The translations under genes and the position numbers were made by a program. Below, piece by piece: positions 1-5,282 of a DNA stretch of 14,174 nt. The notes beneath the pieces were generated by a model. That model worked only from the letters and a program-made list of their open reading frames with translations. It searched no databases and was not told where the DNA came from. The stretch comes from UBA12276 sp041476285 (GTDB lineage Archaea; Micrarchaeota; Micrarchaeia; Micrarchaeales; Micrarchaeaceae), in NCBI GenBank assembly GCA_041476285.1, contig JBGOTD010000010.1, positions 1 to 14,174 on the forward strand, written 5' to 3'. Positions within the stretch are counted from its first letter, which is position 1; each line of letters begins with the position of its first letter.

Positions 1-1
1 C

Positions 2-436
2 GGAGGCGCGATTAAAAGTGCCAAGGGTGTATTAGAGAATGAAGACTTTTTCGTTGTGACGAATGGAGATATAATAACAAATATGAACTTGGGGGTGCTG
101 ATTTCCAAAAGCAGGGACGTGTCTACAATATCGCTGGCCCCCTTGAGGAGCTCGTTTGGTATAGTAGATACAAAGGAGAATAAGGTTGTTGGGTTCCGGG
201 AGAAGCCTCTTATCAAGGACTACTGGCTTAATGCCGGCATTTATGTCATGGCAAAAGAGATATTCGACTACTTGCCGGACAGGGGCAGCCTTGAGTCGTT
301 GACCTTTCCCGTACTGGCTGCTAAGGGTTTGTTGGAATGCGTCAAGTTTGATAATATTTATTGGCGGTCTGTGGATAGTTTTAAAGATTTTGAAGATGTA
401 AATGCCGATTTGAACGCCAATGTTGTTTTTGGCTAG
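2..436 (+). CDS. Sugar-phosphate nucleotidyltransferase, C-terminal part (5'-truncated by window edge)
   Basis: The reading frame is open from base 2 and ends with TAG at 434-436, giving 144 residues of the C-terminal part. Visible motifs belong to the NDP-sugar pyrophosphorylase fold: GGAIKSA at the start, VVTNGD (the usual nucleotide-sugar and metal-binding aspartate region), FREKP, and YWLNAGIYVM, where NAG is the sugar-binding motif. These enzymes transfer a nucleotidyl group from NTP to a sugar 1-phosphate, making activated sugars for glycans. The usual domain is about 230 residues, so about 90 N-terminal residues lie outside the window. The frame ends soon after the catalytic domain, with no hexapeptide-repeat acyltransferase domain, so this is probably a single-domain enzyme of the mannose-1-phosphate guanylyltransferase or glucose-1-phosphate nucleotidyltransferase kind. 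The exact substrate cannot be read. A GTG at 56 is an internal valine codon, not the start. Confidence 0.85.
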   Translation, partial: GGAIKSAKGVLENEDFFVVTNGDIITNMNLGVLISKSRDVSTISLAPLRSSFGIVDTKENKVVGFREKPLIKDYWLNAGIYVMAKEIFDYLPDRGSLESLTFPVLAAKGLLECVKFDNIYWRSVDSFKDFEDVNADLNANVVFG

Positions 437-438
437 TC

Positions 439-446
439 TTTTATAG
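439..446 (+). promoter_or_regulatory. Possible TATA box for initiator tRNA-Met
   Basis: TTTTATAG lies 38-45 bases before the first base of the tRNA. This fits an archaeal TATA box only if the primary transcript has a 5' leader of about ten bases trimmed by RNase P. No recognisable BRE was seen, and the assignment is weak. Confidence 0.3.
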
Positions 447-483
447 AAAGGTTAATAGTGAGGTTCTGTTGATTTATAACAGC

Positions 484-558
484 AGCGAGGTAGGGTAGTC
501 TGGAGTGCCCGCCGGGCTCATAACCCGGAGATCAATGGTTCAAATCCATTCCTCGCTA
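484..558 (+). tRNA. Initiator tRNA-Met (CAT), no intron
   Basis: A complete 75-base cloverleaf can be folded. The acceptor stem is AGCGAGG with CCTCGCT, the D-stem GGGT with GCCC, the anticodon stem CCGGG with CCCGG, the loop CTCATAA with anticodon CAT at 519-521, and the T-arm AATGG-TTCAAAT-CCATT. The discriminator is A558 and CCA is not encoded. It is an initiator rather than elongator tRNA because it has an A1-T72 pair (typical of archaeal and eukaryotic initiators) and three consecutive G-C pairs at 29-31/39-41. It stands between the nucleotidyltransferase gene and the GINS operon, both on the plus strand. Confidence 0.95.
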
Positions 559-611
559 TTTCCAGTTTTGGGTGCACACTTCCGGTATTAATTGAGTTTT
601 GTTTAGTGTAC

Positions 612-631
612 AAACAATATTAATGTTGTTT
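612..631. promoter_or_regulatory. Near-perfect 20-bp palindrome upstream of the GINS operon TATA box; candidate operator
   Basis: AAACAATATTAATGTTGTTT is symmetric at 9 of 10 base pairs; only T618/G625 breaks the symmetry. It ends 14 bases before the TATA box at 646-653. Symmetric AT-rich sites of this size are typical binding sites of dimeric winged-helix or ribbon-helix-helix regulators. The position just upstream of the TATA box would suit activation or interference with TFB. No regulator gene is nearby, so the role is inferred. AT-rich sequence can produce such symmetry by chance. Confidence 0.35.
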
Positions 632-645
632 AAATAAGAATCATA

Positions 646-653
646 ATATATAA
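646..653 (+). promoter_or_regulatory. TATA box of the GINS-L44e-aIF2alpha-PAC2 operon
   Basis: ATATATAA, in a TAATATATAAG context, is a strong archaeal TATA box. Transcription would start near 672-678, so the mRNA would include the GGTGGGG ribosome binding site at 678-684 and the ATG at 692. It would exclude the in-frame GTG at 668. This is the main argument for the start chosen for the first gene. Confidence 0.55.
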
Positions 654-691
654 GAGAAGCACGAATAGTGGAATTGTGGTGGGGTACTGTT

Positions 692-1186
692 ATGGATGAC
701 AATATAACTTATGATTACATCTGGCAAGCGTATCAGAAAGAAAAGCAAACTAACCAGCTTTTGCTGATTCCGAAAACATTTTACGAAGATACTATCAAAT
801 TCATAAAAAAAACAGAGACAAATAAGGATTATAATTCATCTATGACAGAAAATACAATACGTATCGTCAATGATTTTTTTGAAAAAAGGAAGCAGAAAAT
901 ATTGATTTACGTTGCATATAACAAACAGATACCACAACCAATAAGTAATAATGAGATAGAATTCTATAATATAATACTACAAGCGGTAAAGTCTGAAAAG
1001 CTTGATATGTCTGCAAACGATAAAAACAACATACACGCATTAAAATCAACAAAAGACATACCTGAAATAGTGCTTCCCTCTGGGAATAAGATCGGCCCTC
1101 TCAAAAAGGACCAAATAATAGATGCTGAAAACGAACAGGATAGGAGCTATCTCATAGAAAACTCAATATGCGAAAAAATTTATTAG
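692..1186 (+). CDS. DNA replication complex GINS subunit (Gins51/Gins15-like)
   Basis: This 164-residue protein resembles the archaeal GINS subunit that joins MCM and GAN/RecJ-like nuclease in the CMG-type replicative helicase. The N-terminal half is the helical A domain: YDYIWQAYQKEKQTNQLL, then LIPKTFYEDTIKFIKKTE, then a long helix around NDFFEKRKQKIL. The last 40 residues (EIVLPSGNKIGPLKKDQI onward) look like the small beta-rich B domain, and the A-then-B order indicates the Gins51 type. The start is ATG 692, preceded by GGTGGGG and downstream of the predicted transcription start; a GTG at 668 would add eight residues. The stop TAG directly touches the L44e start. Archaeal GINS genes are often found beside L44e, S27e or PCNA genes, which supports the call despite low sequence conservation. 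Confidence 0.75.
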   Translation: MDDNITYDYIWQAYQKEKQTNQLLLIPKTFYEDTIKFIKKTETNKDYNSSMTENTIRIVNDFFEKRKQKILIYVAYNKQIPQPISNNEIEFYNIILQAVKSEKLDMSANDKNNIHALKSTKDIPEIVLPSGNKIGPLKKDQIIDAENEQDRSYLIENSICEKIY

Positions 1187-1480
1187 GTGATAGATACGAA
1201 GATACAAAAAACAATCATGACATACTGTCCAAAATGTAACAAACATACTTTACACAATGTTAAAATGGTATCAAAAAGCCCGCAGCGCACATTAAGCAAA
1301 GCTACAAGGAGACACAACAGGGCAATAAAGGGATACGTAGGCAGTGTAGAGCCAAAAATACATCCTAAAAAACTCGGCAAACGCCAAAAGGTTCTTTTGG
1401 AGTGCAAAGAATGCAAGTATAATGTTGAGAGGACTTTTGGTTCCAGGACAAAGAAGAAAATAGAGATAAAGCTGCAATAA
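1187..1480 (+). CDS. rpl44e: Large ribosomal subunit protein eL44 (L44e/L42A)
   Basis: A small basic zinc-ribbon ribosomal protein near the E-site side of the large subunit. The 97-residue reading has two CxxC knuckles, CPKC at residues 14-17 and CKEC near residue 70, spaced as in the L44e family. Between them is the conserved basic stretch (KSPQRTLSKATRRHNRAIKGY). Length matches the family (about 92-97). The start is uncertain. GTG 1187 follows the GINS stop with no gap, but the perfect anti-Shine-Dalgarno complement AGGTGAT (1185-1191) overlaps this codon instead of preceding it. ATG 1217 would leave MTYCPKC at the N-terminus, shorter than usual. I keep GTG because the family normally has several residues before the first cysteine pair. 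Translation is probably coupled to the upstream gene. Confidence 0.9.
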   Translation: MIDTKIQKTIMTYCPKCNKHTLHNVKMVSKSPQRTLSKATRRHNRAIKGYVGSVEPKIHPKKLGKRQKVLLECKECKYNVERTFGSRTKKKIEIKLQ

Positions 1481-1499
1481 TTTGGGTGTGCAATCCACT

Positions 1500-2300
1500 A
1501 TGGAATCACAAAACGTACCTAAAGTGGGGGAGCTTGTAATCGCAAACGTCACGAAAATAAGCAAATTCGGCGCATACTGCAGATTGCCTGAATACAATGA
1601 TTTGGAAGTGTTCTTGCCGATAAAGGAGGTATCTTCAGGATGGATCAAAAACATCAGGGAATACATTCACGAAGGCGAGAAACTCGTATGTTCCATAACA
1701 TTCTACGACAAAGAGAAGGGTACGATAGACATATCCTTGAAGAGGGTGTCGCCCAGCAATTCCAAAGAGAAAATAAGAACATATAACCTCGAAAAGAGGT
1801 TAATCGCGCTATTTTTGCAAGCAATGAAAATGGCCAAGGAACAACCAAACAAAGAGCAGATAATAAAAATGGCGATTTCCGAATTCGGAACATATACCAA
1901 CCTGGTCCAGAATGCAACAGCCAGCACACCAGAATTTGAACAATCAAAGCTTCCAAAGAAACTTAAAGACGCAATTATAAAGGTCCTTGAATCAAACAAG
2001 AAGCAGAAAAGATACATTGTCTCTTACATCGCCACAATCTACACTTATAATACGCTTTCCGGTGCATCAGAGCTCAAAGGCTTAATGAGCTCAATAAAGA
2101 GCTTAGGCGTGGATGTAAGGTATGTTGGCGCACCCAAGTACAGGTTTCTCGCCGAGGGCGGTGACTACTCAATGGCCGAGGCAAAGATAAAAAGCGCAGA
2201 GGAGCTCATAAAAGAGCGGCTCAAGAAAGGGGTATTTGAGATAGAGAAAGAAAAGCTTAGGAAGGAGAAAGAGGACATAATATCAACACTGAGTGCCTGA
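1500..2300 (+). CDS. eif2a: Translation initiation factor aIF2, alpha subunit
   Basis: The alpha subunit of heterotrimeric aIF2, which delivers initiator Met-tRNA to the small ribosomal subunit. In this 266-residue reading, residues 8-80 are an S1 OB fold (GELVIANVTKISKFGAYCRL, SSGWIKNIREY, GTIDISLKRV). Next comes a helical domain, and then an alpha-beta C-terminal domain that contacts the gamma subunit (VSYIATIYTYNTLSGA, LGVDVRYVGAPKYRF). All three domains and the full length are present. ATG 1500 is chosen over TTG 1482 because GGTG at 1485-1488 is a well-spaced ribosome binding site and the S1 domain then starts at the usual distance. In many archaea the order is L44e, S27e, aIF2-alpha, Nop10, PAC2; here S27e and Nop10 are absent from the positions on either side. 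Confidence 0.95.
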   Translation: MESQNVPKVGELVIANVTKISKFGAYCRLPEYNDLEVFLPIKEVSSGWIKNIREYIHEGEKLVCSITFYDKEKGTIDISLKRVSPSNSKEKIRTYNLEKRLIALFLQAMKMAKEQPNKEQIIKMAISEFGTYTNLVQNATASTPEFEQSKLPKKLKDAIIKVLESNKKQKRYIVSYIATIYTYNTLSGASELKGLMSSIKSLGVDVRYVGAPKYRFLAEGGDYSMAEAKIKSAEELIKERLKKGVFEIEKEKLRKEKEDIISTLSA

Positions 2301-2301
2301 A

Positions 2302-3117
2302 ATGATAAACAAAACAATAATAAAGAGGAAAAAGGACATTAAGCCCACAAAATCCATTTTGATAGTTGGGCTTCCGGGCATAGGAAACGTCGGTAAGCTT
2401 GTCGCAGAGCACCTAAAAAGGGAATTCAATGCTGAAAAGATTGCAACGGTATACTCGCCGCACTTCCCTCACCAGGTTGTTATGCTGAAGAACGGGGGAA
2501 TAAGGCTTGTGAACAACAGGTTCTACCTTATCAAGGCGAAAAAACCATCAGGCAACGACATAATACTGCTTACCGGAGACGCACAGGCTGTAACTCCAGA
2601 AGGCCAGTATGAGGTAAATGCAAGAATAGTAGACTTCTTCAAGAACGAGCTTGACGGCAGATTCGTATACACGATAGGCGGATATAACATAGGCGAAGGA
2701 ATGGGAACCAAACCTCGAGTATTTGGAAATGCCACGGACAAAAAAGTTATAAATCAGTTCAAGGGATCGGATGTCGTGTTCGGCAAATCAAGAGGCGTCA
2801 TCTGGGGCTCTGCCGGATTGATAATAGCATTTGCAAAGATGCAGAAGCTTGACGGCGTATGCCTCATGGGAGAAACCACAAACTTTCTGGATGTTGATGC
2901 AAGTGCGGCCAAAGCTGTAATAATACAGCTTTCAAAGAGGCTAAATCTTGACATAAACACCGCAGACCTTGACAAGATAATAGAAAGGACAGCAAAGGCG
3001 GTGATGGAACTGGAAAAGCAAGTCGGCAACCTTAATTTGGGACAGCAACCTTATCCGATAAGCAGCGGCAAGCCCGGTGGCGACGAAAGCGAGCGCAGGC
3101 CATCATACATAAGATAA
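2302..3117 (+). CDS. PAC2 family protein (COG2047, archaeal proteasome-assembly-chaperone-like)
   Basis: A 271-residue member of the archaeal PAC2 family, which contains proteasome assembly chaperones and proteins of unproven function. Characteristic stretches are SILIVGLPGIGNVGKLVAEHL near the N-terminus, LLTGDAQAVTPEGQYEV, FVYTIGGYNIGEGMGTKPRV and GLIIAFAKMQKLDGVCLMGETTNF. The C-terminal 25 residues are Gly/Pro-rich, probably disordered, and end in PSYIR, which is not a proper HbYX proteasome-docking motif. It is the last protein gene of the operon. ATG 2302 is preferred, with GAGTG six bases upstream; a GTG at 2293 would overlap the aIF2-alpha stop by eight bases. In other archaea this gene usually follows Nop10 in the same cluster, so the context agrees although Nop10 is missing. 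Confidence 0.85.
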   Translation: MINKTIIKRKKDIKPTKSILIVGLPGIGNVGKLVAEHLKREFNAEKIATVYSPHFPHQVVMLKNGGIRLVNNRFYLIKAKKPSGNDIILLTGDAQAVTPEGQYEVNARIVDFFKNELDGRFVYTIGGYNIGEGMGTKPRVFGNATDKKVINQFKGSDVVFGKSRGVIWGSAGLIIAFAKMQKLDGVCLMGETTNFLDVDASAAKAVIIQLSKRLNLDINTADLDKIIERTAKAVMELEKQVGNLNLGQQPYPISSGKPGGDESERRPSYIR

Positions 3118-3126
3118 CCTATTTTT

Positions 3127-3214
3127 GCGGGTATAGTCTAGCCTGGTAGGACGCAAATTCATCAAGCGCATGCTTCCCAAGCTTGCAACCCGGGTTCAAA
3201 TCCCGGTGCCCGCA
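3127..3214 (+). tRNA. tRNA-Gly (CCC) with a 15-nt non-canonical intron
   Basis: The 88-base gene folds as a cloverleaf only if 15 bases are removed. The acceptor is GCGGGTA with TGCCCGC (one G-T wobble), discriminator A3214, no encoded CCA. The D-stem is GTCT/GGAC and the T-arm CCGGG-TTCAAAT-CCCGG. Removing 3157-3171 gives a perfect anticodon stem CAAGC/GCTTG with loop TTCCCAA and anticodon CCC at 3176-3178. Cuts shifted by one base either way, or an insertion just before position 27, leave a mismatch. The intron therefore sits between positions 29 and 30. The gene starts nine bases after the PAC2-family stop and may be processed from the same transcript. Reading TCC (3175-3177) as anticodon would put C at position 37 and is less likely. 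Confidence 0.88.
3157..3171 (+). other. tRNA-Gly intron (position 29/30), relaxed bulge-helix-bulge
   Basis: The intron is ATTCATCAAGCGCAT. A relaxed bulge-helix-bulge can be drawn with cuts after A3156 and after T3171. The bulges are A3155-A3156-A3157 and A3170-T3171-G3172. The central helix pairs 3152-3154 (CGC) with 3166-3168 (GCG), with one A-C mismatch at 3151/3169, and the inner helix is only two pairs (TT/AA). Bases 3163-3167 (CAAGC) also mimic the true 5' anticodon strand and could pair with 3181-3185 before splicing. Confidence 0.75.
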
Positions 3215-3324
3215 ACTAATGCTAACAACACACTTACTCTGCAAAACCAGATTACGGCTACGAAACAATCAAAACAAATTCAATGGAAGCAACAATATGG
3301 AGAAAGTAGTCTGCTTTCTTAAAT

Positions 3325-4179
3325 TTAGGACTCCAACAGGCAGAATCTAGCAACACTTTTTCCAACTTCCTTAAATGTCCAGTCCCTGGTGCCGTACTTA
3401 GTCCTGTAAAGCTCTTCAGCCTCTTTCAAAACCTCGGATCTCAATTTTTCAGACGCCTCTTTTGTGTTCTCTTTTGGCAGAATGGACAATAGGTTTTGCA
3501 TCAGTTCATCCTTGTATTGCCTTGGAGTGCCTCCATTTTTTGTAAGATCATGGATATTGGGCAGTGTCGAGATCTGTTTACGATCATCTTCCGGTATATT
3601 GAGCACTTTGTCGATCATCTGCAAATTCCAGGGATAAATGACCACCACACCGTGGTAAAGGAACGATTTGTTATAACTTATTCTCTGTGCATGTCCTGCA
3701 ATCGGTTTGTTATCGATCCTTATGCTTGAAGTATTTCCAAAACTTATCTCGTGGCCATTTCCAATCATCTGCCTTATCGCATCAGCGAGAATCGGACCAA
3801 GATTCTTATGTATCTTTGTATTCAGATTGAAGACCCCGTCTAAAGCCTCTCCCTTTCGCAAAGGGCCGGTGATGCTGTACTCTATCGTATTCTTATCAAG
3901 GTAGATTGGCCTGCCGCCAGTCATTCTTCTACAAATTTCTATACCATCATCATTTTTTATCACGCTTTTATAGTCATCGGAGTTTGAAAGTATTACTGTG
4001 GGCTTTGATACGTCGTAAAATCTGACAAAAAACCTGTTTTCAGAATCTGAGCGCCTTAATAATACCTCATCAATCGCCATGTTCATTGCTCCGTTGAATG
4101 CTGTGGTATAACCAAAAAAGACAACATCTCTGGTCCCGAATACAGGTCCAGACTCCTTTCGATTCAAAGTCTTCAGCAA
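3325..4179 (-). CDS. Lipoate-protein ligase A-like protein (BPL/LplA/LipB family) with altered active-site lysine
   Basis: A 284-residue member of the biotin/lipoate ligase and octanoyltransferase family. Recognisable motifs are NMAIDEVLLRR (residues 33-43), PTVILSNSDDY (60-70), the ligand-binding CRRMTGGRPIYLD (83-95), IEYSITGP, and DNKPIAGHAQ (156-165), followed by LYHGVVVIYPW. In known ligases and transferases the last motif has the catalytic lysine three residues before its glycine (KxxG). Here that place is Pro159 and the nearest lysine, 158, is one position off, so activity may be lost or changed. The TTG start at 4179 is the only reasonable initiator in the region and is not firm: it lies three codons after the TGA of the DUF92 gene, in the same frame. 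Protein-bound lipoate attachment is a family inference; no target protein is encoded here. Confidence 0.75.
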   Translation of the reverse strand: MLKTLNRKESGPVFGTRDVVFFGYTTAFNGAMNMAIDEVLLRRSDSENRFFVRFYDVSKPTVILSNSDDYKSVIKNDDGIEICRRMTGGRPIYLDKNTIEYSITGPLRKGEALDGVFNLNTKIHKNLGPILADAIRQMIGNGHEISFGNTSSIRIDNKPIAGHAQRISYNKSFLYHGVVVIYPWNLQMIDKVLNIPEDDRKQISTLPNIHDLTKNGGTPRQYKDELMQNLLSILPKENTKEASEKLRSEVLKEAEELYRTKYGTRDWTFKEVGKSVARFCLLES

Positions 4180-4188
4180 AAAACCACA

Positions 4189-4893
4189 TCAAAGCAGTAC
4201 GAATAGCACAATTGCAAGAATTCCGGCAAAAATCCCGCAAACAAAGTTGGACGAGAACTTATTGCCTATTCCCTTTTCTTCATAATAGCCCAAGACAGAG
4301 TCTACCAAGTTTCCTACAAAACCCGCTAGGGTTATCCCCACTACGGCCTTTACTGCACTGACAGGACTAGCACTCAAAAGGCTTAGCTGGCTCGGGACGG
4401 AAAGTATAAGCAGCGCTATAAGGAATGACGCAACCAATCCTGCAAACAATCCCAACGGGCTTATACCACCTGAGGTACCCTTTTTGACCCTCTTCATGGT
4501 AAATATCATGCGCGGCATGCCGTTCAAGACGCCAATCTCGCTGCTGAACTTGTCCGCAGTTATTGCGGCCACACTGGCAAGGAAGCCAAAAACAGAAAAC
4601 AACGCAAGCGTTGTGTTGCCACTGTTGCTTGCTATGTAAAAAATAATCACCATTATCATAGGCGGTATGCCATTTGCCAATACGTTCTTTATCCCACGCG
4701 GGCTTTGCCCTATCCCAAGCCTTCGTTTGTATCTTATCCCTATCCATGTCACTATCGCTGAAAGCATAAGAAATACGATCATGGTCAACAGGAAGAAATA
4801 GCCTATTCCAAGACCCAGTGCAACAAACATCGTTCCCAAGATGATAGCTAATGCAATACCGCCAATATCCAGAGTCAAAAAGTCCATAAACAT
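4189..4893 (-). CDS. DUF92 family integral membrane protein (COG1836)
   Basis: A 234-residue, very hydrophobic protein with about six or seven predicted membrane segments. The family's polar signature elements are present in order: IKNVLANG (68-75), TADKFSSEIG (112-121), KKGTSGGIS (137-145), GNLVDSVLG (194-202) and NKFSSNFVCG (211-220). Plant relatives (VTE6) phosphorylate phytyl phosphate, so archaeal members may act on isoprenoid phosphates for lipid synthesis or salvage; that is an extrapolation. ATG 4893 is used; an ATG at 4887 is also possible. A TATA box at 4930-4937 lies at a suitable distance upstream on the minus strand. Its TGA is followed almost at once by the lipoate-ligase-like gene in the same frame, so the two are probably cotranscribed. 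Confidence 0.85.
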   Translation of the reverse strand: MFMDFLTLDIGGIALAIILGTMFVALGLGIGYFFLLTMIVFLMLSAIVTWIGIRYKRRLGIGQSPRGIKNVLANGIPPMIMVIIFYIASNSGNTTLALFSVFGFLASVAAITADKFSSEIGVLNGMPRMIFTMKRVKKGTSGGISPLGLFAGLVASFLIALLILSVPSQLSLLSASPVSAVKAVVGITLAGFVGNLVDSVLGYYEEKGIGNKFSSNFVCGIFAGILAIVLFVLL

Positions 4894-4929
4894 TCCATTA
4901 TTATGAAATTATTCCGCTATTTAGAAAGG

Positions 4930-4937
4930 TTTTTAAA
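4930..4937. promoter_or_regulatory. TATA element, usable in both directions (DUF92 gene on minus; candidate small RNA on plus)
   Basis: TTTTTAAA reads as TTTAAAAA on the minus strand, 37-44 bases before the DUF92 ATG, which fits a short leader. On the plus strand the same element would place a start near 4960, at GGG 4961-4963, just ahead of the structured stretch ending at about 5040. The minus-strand role is the better supported. Confidence 0.45.
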
Positions 4938-4960
4938 TCCGCATTTCCTTACTTAATTAC

Positions 4961-5040
4961 GGGTTCTCTACTGTAGGAAGGTCGTGAAAAACTGGTCGTC
5001 TTGCCAGCGTGGTAATCCCCGCTGGCACTTCTTCTTTGTT
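4961..5040 (+). ncRNA. Candidate small structured RNA of unknown class
   Basis: This is the most structured part of the 389-bp gap between two divergent genes. It begins about 25 bases after a plus-strand TATA element. It contains a small CTAC-T-GTAG hairpin near 4968-4976, a twofold GGTCGT (4979-4984 and 4994-4999), and a perfect 8-bp stem TGCCAGCG/CGCTGGCA (5002-5009 with 5020-5027) closing a 10-base loop. A pyrimidine-rich tail, CTTCTTCTTTGTT, ends near 5040. No protein gene would use a terminator here, because both flanking genes point away. I could not match it to C/D box, H/ACA, SRP, RNase P or a tRNA half. It could be just a stable intergenic hairpin. Confidence 0.3.
5002..5027. repeat. 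Perfect inverted repeat, 8-bp stem and 10-nt loop
   Basis: TGCCAGCG and CGCTGGCA are exact reverse complements separated by TGGTAATCCC, inside which GG and CC could extend the pairing. The G+C-rich stem stands out from the very A+T-rich surroundings. On the plus strand it is followed by a T/C-rich run, like an intrinsic terminator or the 3' hairpin of a small RNA. Confidence 0.8.
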
Positions 5041-5242
5041 CATAAATCAATTGTTAGTTATATCTTAATCTGATTATTATAAAAATTATAGTATTTAAGG
5101 CAATACTTTGTGAAAAGTAGGAAAACTAACAAACTATGATTGCCAGATCTTTCCCACAGCGGTATTCCTAGCCTGTTTCTTTTGTAATGCTGCCATGCCA
5201 ATACCCTAATCCCTTATTCCAAAATATGATAATATTGCAAAA
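5041..5242. other. Intergenic remainder before radA: no gene found
   Basis: I see no coding frame with gene character on either strand. A TATA-like TATTTAAGG at 5091-5099 could start a short plus-strand transcript near 5122. GGTATT (5161-5166) and AATACC (5200-5205) form a six-base inverted repeat around a T-rich stretch. Neither is enough to name an RNA gene. Confidence 0.4.
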
Positions 5243-5250
5243 CTTAAATA
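5243..5250 (+). promoter_or_regulatory. TATA box of the radA-dph5-endA operon
   Basis: CTTAAATA ends 32 bases before the radA ATG, so transcription would start at or just before the start codon. No Shine-Dalgarno-like sequence precedes the ATG (ACTGATTTTAATGG), which fits a leaderless or very short-leader mRNA. A second match, TTTAAATA at 5266-5273, is too close to the ATG to serve this start. Confidence 0.5.
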
Positions 5251-5282
5251 CTTATTCATTCATAATTTAAATACTGATTTTA

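Noticed and set aside
1654..2017. Minus-strand frames opposite aIF2-alpha
   Set aside because: Two overlapping frames opposite a conserved gene, with Cys/Phe-rich compositions typical of reverse-strand translation.
3040..3117. C-terminal SYIR of the PAC2-family protein as an HbYX proteasome-docking motif
   Set aside because: In HbYX the tyrosine is second from the end after a hydrophobic residue. Here Tyr is third from the end and follows Ser.
3163..3185. tRNA-Gly anticodon stem built from CAAGC 3163-3167 with GCTTG 3181-3185, with GCATGC as a loop insertion
   Set aside because: It would leave ten extra bases before position 27 and a 13-base anticodon loop. The single 15-base intron at 29/30 explains the whole gene.
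3215..3324. Short interval between tRNA-Gly and the lipoate-ligase-like stop, checked for a terminator or small gene
   Set aside because: No stable hairpin, T-run, or start with a ribosome binding site was found in these 110 bases.
5020..5028. GCTGGCAC in the hairpin as a guide antisense to the 16S rRNA 530 loop (GTGCCAGC)
   Set aside because: Only eight bases match, the sequence is part of a self-complementary stem, and no C/D or H/ACA boxes flank it at proper spacing. Chance is likely.
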